Source of the DNA: JACMJP01 sp046160675
Lineage (GTDB): Bacteria; Bacteroidota; Bacteroidia; Chitinophagales; BACL12
Length of the DNA stretch: 8,594 bases
Direction of reading: 5' to 3'
NCBI GenBank assembly: GCA_046160675.1
Contig: JBJXHH010000069.1
Coordinates: 1-8,594 of the forward strand
Below are positions 1-6,663 of this stretch, in pieces. The notes below the pieces were generated by a model. It saw nothing but the letters and a program-made list of their open reading frames with translations. It was not told the origin of the DNA and did no database searches. Position 1 is the stretch's first letter. Each line of letters begins with the position of its first letter. Position numbers and translations under genes: made by a program.

Positions 1-131
1 TCCTCAATGGGTTTATCTTTTGCGTCTGTGATGCTACCGAAGACATAAGCCGTTTGAGCCTGCAGGAGGGTGCCGGAAAGGAAGATCAACAAGAGGAGAG
101 CTATGCGATGCATGCTGGATTTCAACGGCAT
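1..131 (-). CDS. N-terminus of an exported protein, probably TonB-dependent receptor-like (truncated by window edge)
   Basis: Only the first 43 codons are present. The peptide begins MPLKSSMHRIALLLLIFLSG and continues into TLLQAQ, which is a signal peptide with a short basic start, a leucine-rich core and a probable cleavage site near QAQ (residues 24-26). The mature part starts TAYVFGSITDAKDKPIE. This resembles the first strand of the carboxypeptidase-regulatory-like beta-sandwich (pattern G-x-I-x-D-x-x-x-x-P-I) found at the N-terminus of many Bacteroidota TonB-dependent receptors and other surface proteins. The ATG at 131-129 follows the rpe stop codon (134-132) with no gap, so translation may be coupled to rpe. 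A second in-frame ATG at 113-111 (Met7) gives an equally good, more compact signal peptide. The export call is firm. The receptor call is inference, because the barrel would lie outside the window. Confidence 0.7.
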   Translation of the reverse strand, partial: MPLKSSMHRIALLLLIFLSGTLLQAQTAYVFGSITDAKDKPIE

Positions 132-803
132 TTATGCACTCTTAGTATTTCGCTTCAGATTTTTCAGAGATTGAATGGCGGCAGTTGGGTCGGAATGCTG
201 AAAAACTCCGCTGCCGCTCACAATAACATCTACACCGGCATCCAACACAGCCTGTGCGTTATCCAGTTTTACTCCACCGTCTATCTCTATCAGGACTTTA
301 TTTTTGTGAGCAGTTAAAAGTTTTTTCAGGTTCCTGATCTTTTCAATGGAACTTGCAATAAATTCCTGACCACCAAAACCCGGGTTCACTGACATTAAGC
401 AAATGACATCAATGTATTGAACAAGCGGGTGGAGGAAACTGAGTGGTGTGCCCGGATTAATAGCAACGCCGGCTTTTGCGCCGAGTTTTTTTATTTCATG
501 TATTGCAGCATGAATATGCACACAAGCTTCTGCATGAATGGTGATCACATCTGCACCCGCTTCTCTGAAATGTTTCAGGTAGCGTTCGGGTTTTTCAATC
601 ATAAGATGTACATCGAGCGGAATTCTTGAATGCCGCTTCATAGCAGCCACTACCGGCAATCCGAAACTTATGTTGGGAACATACATGCCATCCATCACAT
701 CAACATGCAGCCAGTCGGCGCCGGCATTGTTACACATTTCAACATCACGGGCAAGGTATGCAAAATCACATGCTAGGATGGAGGGGGCAACTAAATGGCT
801 CAT
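132..803 (-). CDS. rpe: Ribulose-phosphate 3-epimerase
   Basis: Interconverts D-ribulose 5-phosphate and D-xylulose 5-phosphate in the cytosolic pentose phosphate pathway. The 223-residue length is normal for this TIM-barrel family. It starts with the usual APSIL-x-x-DF strand (residues 6-14). The expected metal and catalytic residues are all present: His33 and Asp35 in WLHVDVMDG, His66 in DVHLMIEKPE, and Asp175 in EIDGGV. The phosphate-binding loop VNPGFGGQ lies at 139-146 and a second phosphate-binding glycine stretch, VSGSGVF, at 195-201. The ATG at 803-801 is the only sensible start, since the next Met (residue 23) would remove the first strand. It lies 55 bp downstream of the saccharopine dehydrogenase stop on the same strand and has its own strong -7 element in that gap. 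Its stop codon directly abuts the ATG of the next, exported gene. No defect is visible. Confidence 0.97.
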   Translation of the reverse strand: MSHLVAPSILACDFAYLARDVEMCNNAGADWLHVDVMDGMYVPNISFGLPVVAAMKRHSRIPLDVHLMIEKPERYLKHFREAGADVITIHAEACVHIHAAIHEIKKLGAKAGVAINPGTPLSFLHPLVQYIDVICLMSVNPGFGGQEFIASSIEKIRNLKKLLTAHKNKVLIEIDGGVKLDNAQAVLDAGVDVIVSGSGVFQHSDPTAAIQSLKNLKRNTKSA

Positions 804-807
804 GCGG

Positions 808-815
808 CAAAGATA
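808..815 (-). promoter_or_regulatory. Bacteroidota-type -7 promoter element immediately before rpe
   Basis: On the minus strand the bases read TATCTTTG, an exact match to the TAnnTTTG consensus of the Bacteroidota housekeeping sigma factor. Only four bases (CCGC) separate it from the rpe ATG, so transcription would start at or next to the start codon. No clear TTG -33 box lies 17-23 bases upstream. Confidence 0.5.
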
Positions 816-858
816 ATGAGCGAATGTGATGATATGTTAATGAGGGGTTTTGCTGACG

Positions 859-2190
859 CTAAAGGTGCAAAGTGCTTTCATAAAAATGTACCTGGAAATC
901 ATTTTCTAATTCCTGCAAAACAGGCTCATATAAATCAGCATAAACGGGAAGCAGAACGCCCCTTCTGTTGAACTTTCCCTGCAGGATCATTTTAGCTGAA
1001 ATACCTATCGGCAGACCAACTGTTTTTGCCATGGCTGTTTGATGTTCATCTTCACCAATAGATACCATGCTGCTTTGCATTTTATATTTTCCCCCGCCGA
1101 GGGTGTACTCCATTACATGCAGCATCACACACATGTCTTTATCGCCAGGTTCTAGTTTCCATTTTACTTCCAGGAGTTTTTGTAAAGCTTGTGCAGGAGT
1201 AGCAGAATGCAGGTTAATCTTTTCATCAGAGAAAATACTGAGCCAATCAAGTTTTTGCAAAATGCTTTCGTCAGTGATGTGTAAATATTCTTGCAGGTTT
1301 TTTCTTGTATCATTATTTTTTTGAGGGAGAAAGGAGTTGGTAAGATCTCTCCAGCTAAATTTTTCTATGCCTTCTAACTGGTAAGTATCATCTGTCATGC
1401 CGAGTTGGACAAATACATTCCAAGCATCGCAAAAACCTTTTTTACGCAGTGTTCCCCTCACAAGAGTTTCTACATTTTCCAGCCCGTACACAAAACGGTA
1501 TTTTAGTGAATCCCTGTTCGGGTATCCTTCAAACTGCCCATAACCCGGCACTTCCAGCACATCATACCTCGTAAATAGTTTTTGATAGGGGATGTATTTG
1601 TAAGAATTGTTCTGCAAAAATTTTGCAGTCCCTTGTCCGGCAAGCACGACATTCCTGGGGTTCCAGGTGAATTTATAGTTCCACGGGTTCGTATCATTTT
1701 CCGGTGCTATCAATCCGCCTGTATAACTTTCAAATGCAGTGACAGTTCCACCTTTATTTTGTGCAGCATGAATCATTTTCATAGCGCTCATGTGATCAAT
1801 TCCCGGGTCAAGCCCCATCTCATTGAGTAAGATCACATCATTTTTTACAGCCTCATTATGCAAACTTTGCATGGCATCGCTCACATAACTTGCGCACACA
1901 AAATGTTTTTTTAATTCAACACAATCTTTCGCCACATCTGCATGTAAATGCGCAGGCATAAGAGAAAGAACAATATCATTTTCTGATACTAATTTCCTTC
2001 GCAATTCTGCATCATGCACATCAAAATAAACAGCTTTGCCCCTTGAATGGTTATCTATTTTTTCTTTTGCCGCATCGGTGTTTACATCAGCTACTTGTAT
2101 GCGCCAGTCGTTTTCAGCAGCATGCTTAAGCATGTATTGTATCAATGATGCGGAAGATTTACCGGCGCCCAGTATTAAAACATGTTTCAT
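859..2190 (-). CDS. Saccharopine dehydrogenase (L-glutamate-forming), LYS9/AASS C-terminal type
   Basis: Oxidises saccharopine to L-glutamate and 2-aminoadipate 6-semialdehyde (allysine), the second step of lysine degradation by the saccharopine route; cytosolic. The 443 residues open with a Rossmann dinucleotide-binding motif (VLILGAGKSS, residues 4-13). They then carry family blocks recognisable from the SDH half of animal AASS: NEMGLDPGIDHM (123-134), GGLIAPE (158-164), NPWNYKFTWNPR (168-179), EGYPNRDSLKY (221-231), RGTLRKKGF (245-253), KDMCVM (351-356) and AMAKTVGLP (386-394). No lysine-ketoglutarate reductase domain is attached, so that activity must be encoded elsewhere. The frame can be extended three codons to a TTG at 2199, but the ATG at 2190-2188 is preferred: it directly precedes the nucleotide-binding strand and lies 16 bases after a good -7 element. 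The gene is divergent from cdd and followed by rpe. Confidence 0.93.
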   Translation of the reverse strand: MKHVLILGAGKSSASLIQYMLKHAAENDWRIQVADVNTDAAKEKIDNHSRGKAVYFDVHDAELRRKLVSENDIVLSLMPAHLHADVAKDCVELKKHFVCASYVSDAMQSLHNEAVKNDVILLNEMGLDPGIDHMSAMKMIHAAQNKGGTVTAFESYTGGLIAPENDTNPWNYKFTWNPRNVVLAGQGTAKFLQNNSYKYIPYQKLFTRYDVLEVPGYGQFEGYPNRDSLKYRFVYGLENVETLVRGTLRKKGFCDAWNVFVQLGMTDDTYQLEGIEKFSWRDLTNSFLPQKNNDTRKNLQEYLHITDESILQKLDWLSIFSDEKINLHSATPAQALQKLLEVKWKLEPGDKDMCVMLHVMEYTLGGGKYKMQSSMVSIGEDEHQTAMAKTVGLPIGISAKMILQGKFNRRGVLLPVYADLYEPVLQELENDFQVHFYESTLHL

Positions 2191-2206
2191 ACTTTTCAAT
2201 CGGCTG

Positions 2207-2214
2207 CGAAGTTA
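2207..2214 (-). promoter_or_regulatory. Probable -7 promoter element for the saccharopine dehydrogenase gene
   Basis: The minus strand reads TAACTTCG followed by CAGCC, one mismatch from TAnnTTTG. The extended string TAACTTCGCAGCC closely resembles TAATTTTGCAGCC in front of the aminopeptidase gene. The ATG at 2190 lies 16 bases downstream. A clear TTG -33 box is not visible. Confidence 0.45.
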
Positions 2215-2215
2215 G

Positions 2216-2223
2216 TATTTTTA
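2216..2223 (+). promoter_or_regulatory. Probable -7 promoter element for the cdd operon
   Basis: The plus strand reads TATTTTTA followed by AGCCC, one mismatch (final A for G) from TAnnTTTG. A TTTTC at 2193-2197, 18 bases upstream, could serve as a degenerate -33 box. The cdd ATG lies 13 bases downstream. The element sits back to back with the divergent one for saccharopine dehydrogenase. Confidence 0.35.
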
Positions 2224-2236
2224 AGCCCGAACATGT

Positions 2237-2704
2237 ATGAAAGAACATCATTTTACTTGTACGCTTGCAGAAGTTGGAATTGAAGAAATCTCAGAAGAGG
2301 AAAAACAATTGATAGCTGCTGCAAAAGAAGCTTTGCAAACTGCTTATGCGCCCTATTCAGATTTCAGGGTAGGCGCTGCCGTGTTGCTGGAAAACGGAAA
2401 AGTTATAATCGGCAGCAACCAGGAAAATGCTGCTTATCCAAGCGGATTGTGCGCTGAAAGAGTAGCTGTATTTTCTGCAGCCTCTCAATTCCCCGGCGAA
2501 AAAATCTTAGCGATAGCAGTAACGACTGCGAATGAAATTAAAGAACCCGTTGCTCCCTGCGGTGCCTGCAGGCAAGTGATGGTGGAGTATGAAATAAAAC
2601 AGGATAAAAAGATAAGATTATTACTAACCAACCCTGCCGGAAAGATATACATATCAGAAAGTGTTGAAAATCTATTGCCCTTGGTATTCCAATTAAGAAA
2701 ATGA
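2237..2704 (+). CDS. cdd: Cytidine deaminase
   Basis: Hydrolytically deaminates cytidine and deoxycytidine to uridine and deoxyuridine in pyrimidine salvage; cytosolic. At 155 residues it is a single-domain protein, as expected for the homotetrameric class, with an N-terminal extension of about 20 residues. The substrate-binding strand YSDFRVGAAV is at 40-49. The zinc and catalytic signature is complete: ENAAYPSGLCAER (63-75) supplies Cys72 and the proton-shuttling Glu74, and PCGACRQ (107-113) supplies Cys108 and Cys111. An overlapping ATG at 2233 is in another frame and leads nowhere. The gene is divergent from saccharopine dehydrogenase. Its stop overlaps the next start (ATGA, 2701-2704), so it is very probably translationally coupled to the transporter gene. 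Confidence 0.96.
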   Translation: MKEHHFTCTLAEVGIEEISEEEKQLIAAAKEALQTAYAPYSDFRVGAAVLLENGKVIIGSNQENAAYPSGLCAERVAVFSAASQFPGEKILAIAVTTANEIKEPVAPCGACRQVMVEYEIKQDKKIRLLLTNPAGKIYISESVENLLPLVFQLRK

Positions 2705-3438
2705 GTTATGTATTATTTTTCCTGCTTGCCCTCATCGCAGAATTAATAGGTACTCTCGGCGGGTTCGGAAGCAGTATGTTGTTTGTGCCGATTGCAGGTT
2801 TCTTTTTTGATTTTAAAACTGTGCTTGGAATTACGGCTGTTTTTCATGTGTTGAGTAATTCTTCAAAATTGTTTTTATTCAGAAAAAGAATTAGTTTAAA
2901 ATTACTCCTCTTCATTGGGTTGCCAAGTGTTGTTTTTGTGATCATCGGGGCAGGCTTATCATCAGTTTTTCAAAATGATTTTATAGAAATATCTCTCGGA
3001 ATTTTCCTTGTTGCGGCAAGTGTATTTTTACTCATCAAACCAGATTTTACCCTTAAACCTACGATTAGAAGTTCAGTTGCAGGGGGAAGTGCAGCGGGTT
3101 TTCTGGCCGGGCTTATTGGCACAGGCGGAGCGATCAGGGGGCTTTCACTGGCTGCATTTAACCTGGAAAAAAGCGCCTTTATTGCAACTTCAGCTGCAAT
3201 AGATTTCGGTGTAGACCTGAGCCGATCTGTAGTTTATATTTCAAATGGTTATTTTAAGAAAGGACATCTTTGGTTGCTGCCCTTTCTTTTGATTATTGCA
3301 TTTTTAGGCTCCTGGCTGGGTAAGATATTGCTGAAAAAAGTTGAGCATGAAAAATTTAAAAAATTTGTACTTATATTAATACTTTTAATCGGGGTAACCA
3401 TGTTCTTAAAACATTTTTTACCCGGAGAAGAAATTTGA
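2701..3438 (+). CDS. TauE/SafE (TSUP) family membrane transporter, substrate unknown
   Basis: Inner-membrane protein of 245 residues, almost all hydrophobic, with about seven to eight membrane segments (roughly 3-17, 20-36, 41-59, 67-89, 95-113, 125-152, 188-208 and 222-238). Two glycine-rich re-entrant-like motifs mark the internally duplicated TauE/SafE fold: GTLGGFGSSMLFVP (17-30) and GLIGTGGAIRGLSLAAFNL (137-155). Known members move sulfite, sulfoacetate, sulfolactate or other organic anions, and substrate cannot be told from sequence. The length is normal for the family (about 240-270). The ATG overlaps the cdd stop by 4 bp, and the following nuclease gene begins 7 bp after this stop, so all three form one operon. 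Nothing in the neighbourhood points to sulfur metabolism. Confidence 0.9.
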   Translation: MSYVLFFLLALIAELIGTLGGFGSSMLFVPIAGFFFDFKTVLGITAVFHVLSNSSKLFLFRKRISLKLLLFIGLPSVVFVIIGAGLSSVFQNDFIEISLGIFLVAASVFLLIKPDFTLKPTIRSSVAGGSAAGFLAGLIGTGGAIRGLSLAAFNLEKSAFIATSAAIDFGVDLSRSVVYISNGYFKKGHLWLLPFLLIIAFLGSWLGKILLKKVEHEKFKKFVLILILLIGVTMFLKHFLPGEEI

Positions 3439-3445
3439 AATTTTC

Positions 3446-4849
3446 ATGCAGGGTCAGGAAAAAATATATGCAGTGGTAGATATAGAAACCACCGGTAGTA
3501 ATGCTCAGCATCATCGCATTACAGAAATTGCAGTACTGGTGCATGATGGGAAAGATGTTACTGATACTTTTCACACTCTCATCAATCCCGAACAATATGT
3601 GCCGAACTTCATTACACAACTTACAGGCATTACCAATGAGATGGTGGAAACTGCGCCGGTTTTTACAGAAGTAGCGGCTGAATTGTTTTCCATCCTGCAT
3701 AATAAAATTTTTGTGGCGCATAATGCAGCTTTCGATTATGCTTTTTTAAAAAATTTATTTGAAGAGAATGGTTTTGAATTTCGTACAAAGAAATTATGCA
3801 CGGTTCGTCTGAGCAGAAAAATATTCCCAGGATACAGAAGCTATAGCCTCGGCAAATTCAGCAAAGAGCTGGGAATAACAATCGAAGGGCGTCACAGGGC
3901 CTTAGGTGATGCTTCAGCAACTGCTGAAATATTCAGCAGGCTGGTGCAAAATGACCCGGGCAATGTGATAGAAAATTATCTCAAACGCAATTCAAAAGAG
4001 CAATACCTGCCGCCACATGTAGATAAAAAGATCATTGAAGCTCTGCCTGAAAAACCCGGTGTTTATTATTTTCATGATGAAAAAGGCAGGATCATTTATG
4101 TAGGCAAAGCAAAAAATATCAAGAGCCGGGTGCTCGGTCATTTTAATTATGCTGACAATGATGGCAAGGAAAATTCCTTGCGCAATGTTATGTATGATGT
4201 AACCTATGAACTCACTGGAAATGAATTAATAGCTCTACTCCTGGAAAGCGAAGAGATAAAAAGAAGGAACCCCCGATTCAATCATGCCCAAAAAATCTGG
4301 GACAGAAATTACTGCATCTTCACTTTTACAGATCAGAAGGGATACATCCATCTTGCCATTGAACGGTACAATCGTAAGAAAGAAATGCTGCGCATCTTCC
4401 CGGATTATTTAAACGCCCGGCAATATCTCACCGAAAAAATGCTAGAGCATCATTTATGTGCAAAACTTTGCCATTTGCAATCAGTAAAAAAAGCATGTTT
4501 TAATGTTGCAGAAAATATTTGCTACGGCGCATGCGTTAATGATGAAACACCCGAAAAGTATAACACAAGGGTTGATGAGGCAATCCTAAGTTTCCGTGAC
4601 GATCTTTCATCCTATTTCATTGTCGGCAAAGGAAGAACGTTTGAAGAAAGGGCTGTGATCTTAGTTGATAAAGGGCATTATCTCGGCTTCGGATTTATAC
4701 ATGAAGAAAACATGACTGGTAATTTCGAACTGTTGAAAGAATGTATCAAATGGCGACCCGATACACCTGATGTACAGCGCATTTTAGCCATGTATCTGGG
4801 TAAACATCCGCAAGAAAAAAGGATTTTCTTTGAAAAAGAAACTGCCTGA
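3446..4849 (+). CDS. DnaQ-like 3'-5' exonuclease fused to UvrC/Cho-like GIY-YIG endonuclease
   Basis: A 467-residue predicted two-nuclease protein. Residues 6-170 form a DEDDh exonuclease like DNA polymerase III epsilon. Exo I is DIETTG (Asp12, Glu14), Exo II is HNAAFD (His92-Asp97), and Exo III is HRALGDA (His150, Asp155). Residues 202-280 form a GIY-YIG nuclease of the UvrC N-terminal type: PGVYYF (204-209), IIYVGKAKNIKSR (216-228) with Tyr218 and Arg228, and LLLESEEIKRRNPRFN (264-279) with Glu267 as probable metal ligand. A UvrC-like cysteine set follows at 338, (342), 351, 359 and 363, ending in CYGAC. The last 90 residues are unassigned. There is no UVR motif, RNase H-like domain or helix-hairpin-helix as in full UvrC. 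Similar fusions exist in Bacteroidota and Mycobacterium. A role in nicking and trimming damaged DNA is inference. Confidence 0.92.
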   Translation: MQGQEKIYAVVDIETTGSNAQHHRITEIAVLVHDGKDVTDTFHTLINPEQYVPNFITQLTGITNEMVETAPVFTEVAAELFSILHNKIFVAHNAAFDYAFLKNLFEENGFEFRTKKLCTVRLSRKIFPGYRSYSLGKFSKELGITIEGRHRALGDASATAEIFSRLVQNDPGNVIENYLKRNSKEQYLPPHVDKKIIEALPEKPGVYYFHDEKGRIIYVGKAKNIKSRVLGHFNYADNDGKENSLRNVMYDVTYELTGNELIALLLESEEIKRRNPRFNHAQKIWDRNYCIFTFTDQKGYIHLAIERYNRKKEMLRIFPDYLNARQYLTEKMLEHHLCAKLCHLQSVKKACFNVAENICYGACVNDETPEKYNTRVDEAILSFRDDLSSYFIVGKGRTFEERAVILVDKGHYLGFGFIHEENMTGNFELLKECIKWRPDTPDVQRILAMYLGKHPQEKRIFFEKETA

Positions 4850-4920
4850 ATCCATGATCTAAGCAGGTTACTAATTCTTCGCAAATCCTTACAGTGTTTC
4901 ACTTTTCAAATCTGAAGCCT

Positions 4921-4928
4921 TAATTTTG
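4921..4928 (+). promoter_or_regulatory. Bacteroidota-type -7 promoter element for the leucyl aminopeptidase gene
   Basis: The sequence TAATTTTG exactly matches TAnnTTTG and is followed by CAGCC. TTTC at 4897-4900, 20 bases upstream, is a weak -33 candidate. The ATG lies 35 bases downstream, giving a leader of about 30 bases. It lies in the 114-bp gap after the nuclease gene, so the aminopeptidase gene probably has its own transcript. No convincing terminator hairpin was found in that gap. Confidence 0.6.
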
Positions 4929-4963
4929 CAGCCCCATTTGAAAGTAGCTGAAACCTAACAGAA

Positions 4964-6400
4964 ATGAATACTGAGCTTTTAAAATCCAAAACATCTCAAG
5001 GCGGCTGTGTTGTAGTGCTGATGCGCAATTCGGAGGATGTTAATCATCCCATTCTGCAACCAATATCCCATGTTTTAAAAAAGAAACTTGGCGAAAAAGA
5101 CAACGGATATGTATATACATATACGGCTGATGGTCTTGTTTCTATTGTTATCCTGAAGGAAAAAAATAGCAAAACGCTTTATGAACTCATGGAAGAAGCA
5201 AGGTCCCGAGGGGGGCAGGTTTGCCGGAAAATAAATGCTGAAAAATGCAGCGAATTACTATTGTTGCGGGCAGGAAGAAGTGTGAGCAAAGAAGAGTTGA
5301 TGGCTTGTGCCGAAGGCATTGCCTTCAGTAACTACCAGTTTAATAAATACAAGAAAGATAAAAAGCAGAACACTTTACAAAAAGTGAAAGTGTATGATGA
5401 TGCAGTGAAACAAAGTGAACTCACCGAAATACAACATGTAATTGATGCAAACATCATTACAAGAGACCTTGCGAATGAACCCCTCATAAGCCTGAATGCT
5501 TTGCAGATGAGTGAAAAAATTGTAACGCTGGGAAAAGAGTACGGGTTTACCACAACAATCCTACACAAAAAACAAATTGAAAGTTTAAAGATGGGCGGTT
5601 TGCTGGGAGTAAATTACGGAAGCAGTGTTCCGCCTACATTTAGTATTCTTGAATACAAACCCGCAAGGCCGAAAAATAAAAAACCACTTGTGCTTGTAGG
5701 TAAAGGGGTTACTTATGACACAGGCGGCTACAGCCTGAAACCCGCACAGAGCATGACTACCATGAAGGCTGACATGAGCGGTGCTGCTGCTGTGATAGGT
5801 ACTTTTTGCGCCATAGCAAAAAATAAACTGCCCGTGCATGTTGTGGGGTTGATACCTGCAACGGATAATAAAGTGAGTTCAGATGCGCTTGTTCCCGATG
5901 ATATTATTACCATGAGTGATGGCACAACAGTGGAAGTGCTGAACACAGATGCAGAAGGAAGGTTGATACTTGCGGATGCATTACATTATGCAAAAAAATA
6001 TGACCCTGAGTTAGTGATTGACCTGGCAACACTCACAGGAGCTGCCGCAGTTATTACGGGTTCGCTCGGTTCAGCACTCATGGGCACTGATAAAAAATAC
6101 AGGAAAACTCTTCTTGACTGCAGCAATGAAACCTATGAACGCCTTGCTGAGATCCCTTACTGGAAAGAATATGCTGACATGCTGAAAAGCGATGTTGCCG
6201 ACCTGAAAAACATTGGCGGTGGAGTAGGGGGCAGCGCAACTGCCGGGAAATTCCTTGAACATTTCACCTCTTATCCCTGGCTGCACCTCGACATAGCCGG
6301 GCCCGCTTTTATAAAAGACGATGAGACTTATAAACTAAGAGGCGCAACAGGTGTGGGAGTGAGGCTGCTCTATGCTTTTGCCAAGAGGCTTGTGGGTTGA
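4964..6400 (+). CDS. pepA: Leucyl aminopeptidase, peptidase family M17
   Basis: Cytosolic, normally hexameric, two-metal aminopeptidase that removes N-terminal residues such as leucine from peptides during protein turnover. The 478 residues divide into a poorly conserved N-terminal regulatory domain (about 1-155) and the catalytic domain (about 160-478). Every active-site residue of the bovine lens enzyme has a counterpart at matching spacing: metal ligands Lys247 and Asp252 in VGKGVTYDTGG, Asp270 in KADMSGAA, and Asp329 and Glu331 in the family signature NTDAEGRL. The catalytic Lys259 (in SLKP) and Arg333 are also present. DLATLTGA (353-360) and the GPAF segment near the C-terminus fit too. 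The ATG at 4964 lies 35 bases after a perfect -7 element. The symbol pepA is used for the family; some M17 members also bind DNA, which cannot be judged here. Confidence 0.96.
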   Translation: MNTELLKSKTSQGGCVVVLMRNSEDVNHPILQPISHVLKKKLGEKDNGYVYTYTADGLVSIVILKEKNSKTLYELMEEARSRGGQVCRKINAEKCSELLLLRAGRSVSKEELMACAEGIAFSNYQFNKYKKDKKQNTLQKVKVYDDAVKQSELTEIQHVIDANIITRDLANEPLISLNALQMSEKIVTLGKEYGFTTTILHKKQIESLKMGGLLGVNYGSSVPPTFSILEYKPARPKNKKPLVLVGKGVTYDTGGYSLKPAQSMTTMKADMSGAAAVIGTFCAIAKNKLPVHVVGLIPATDNKVSSDALVPDDIITMSDGTTVEVLNTDAEGRLILADALHYAKKYDPELVIDLATLTGAAAVITGSLGSALMGTDKKYRKTLLDCSNETYERLAEIPYWKEYADMLKSDVADLKNIGGGVGGSATAGKFLEHFTSYPWLHLDIAGPAFIKDDETYKLRGATGVGVRLLYAFAKRLVG

Positions 6401-6663
6401 GTCGTTGAATACATCACCTAACCTGTGCTCATTAACCTTTTCCAATTTCTTAAGTCGCCCATTTTCCAGCTTATAAAAGTGGTTAAGGGGAAGTTTTTCA
6501 CAATGCAATGACCCGGTATATTTTATATTGAAGGAGCATAGGGGGTTTCCGGATTATCATCCTTTTGTAATTTTCTAAGCATCTGGCTTGTTCTCTATAA
6601 CATTTTACACACCTCTATTTTTCAAAGCCGGAAAAACGGTATACATTTCAAAAAAAACATAGG
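6401..6663 (+). other. Intergenic region between the aminopeptidase gene and the T9SS cargo gene
   Basis: These 263 bases contain no supported gene, tRNA or clear terminator hairpin. A minus-strand frame stays open from 6553 into the end of the aminopeptidase gene (stop 6337-6335) but lacks an ATG. A weak promoter-like element lies near the right end. A 7-bp inverted pair, TTTCCGG (6546-6552) and CCGGAAA (6629-6635), is too far apart to be a terminator. Confidence 0.5.
6643..6650 (+). promoter_or_regulatory. Weak -7-like element before the T9SS cargo gene
   Basis: TACATTTC differs from TAnnTTTG at one position. A TTTTTC at 6618-6623 lies 19 bases upstream as a degenerate -33 candidate. The TTG start codon is 13 bases downstream. 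The call rests on spacing and one near-match only. Confidence 0.25.

Noticed and set aside
2191..2199. Upstream TTG start for saccharopine dehydrogenase adding three residues
   Set aside because: The ATG at 2190 directly precedes the Rossmann strand and gives the normal N-terminus, so TTG is unnecessary.
4842..4867. Possible terminator hairpin after the nuclease gene (CTGC/GCAG and CCTG/CAGG arms)
   Set aside because: The stems are only four base pairs, the loop is long, and no T-run follows.
4905..4916. Near-palindrome TTCAAATCTGAA in the aminopeptidase promoter spacer, possible operator
   Set aside because: Only five of six pairs match in a short AT-rich site, and no second copy was found near the other genes.
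5332..6286. Several minus-strand open frames opposite the aminopeptidase gene
   Set aside because: They lie opposite a fully intact catalytic gene, show no domain-like sequence, and are best explained as shadow frames.
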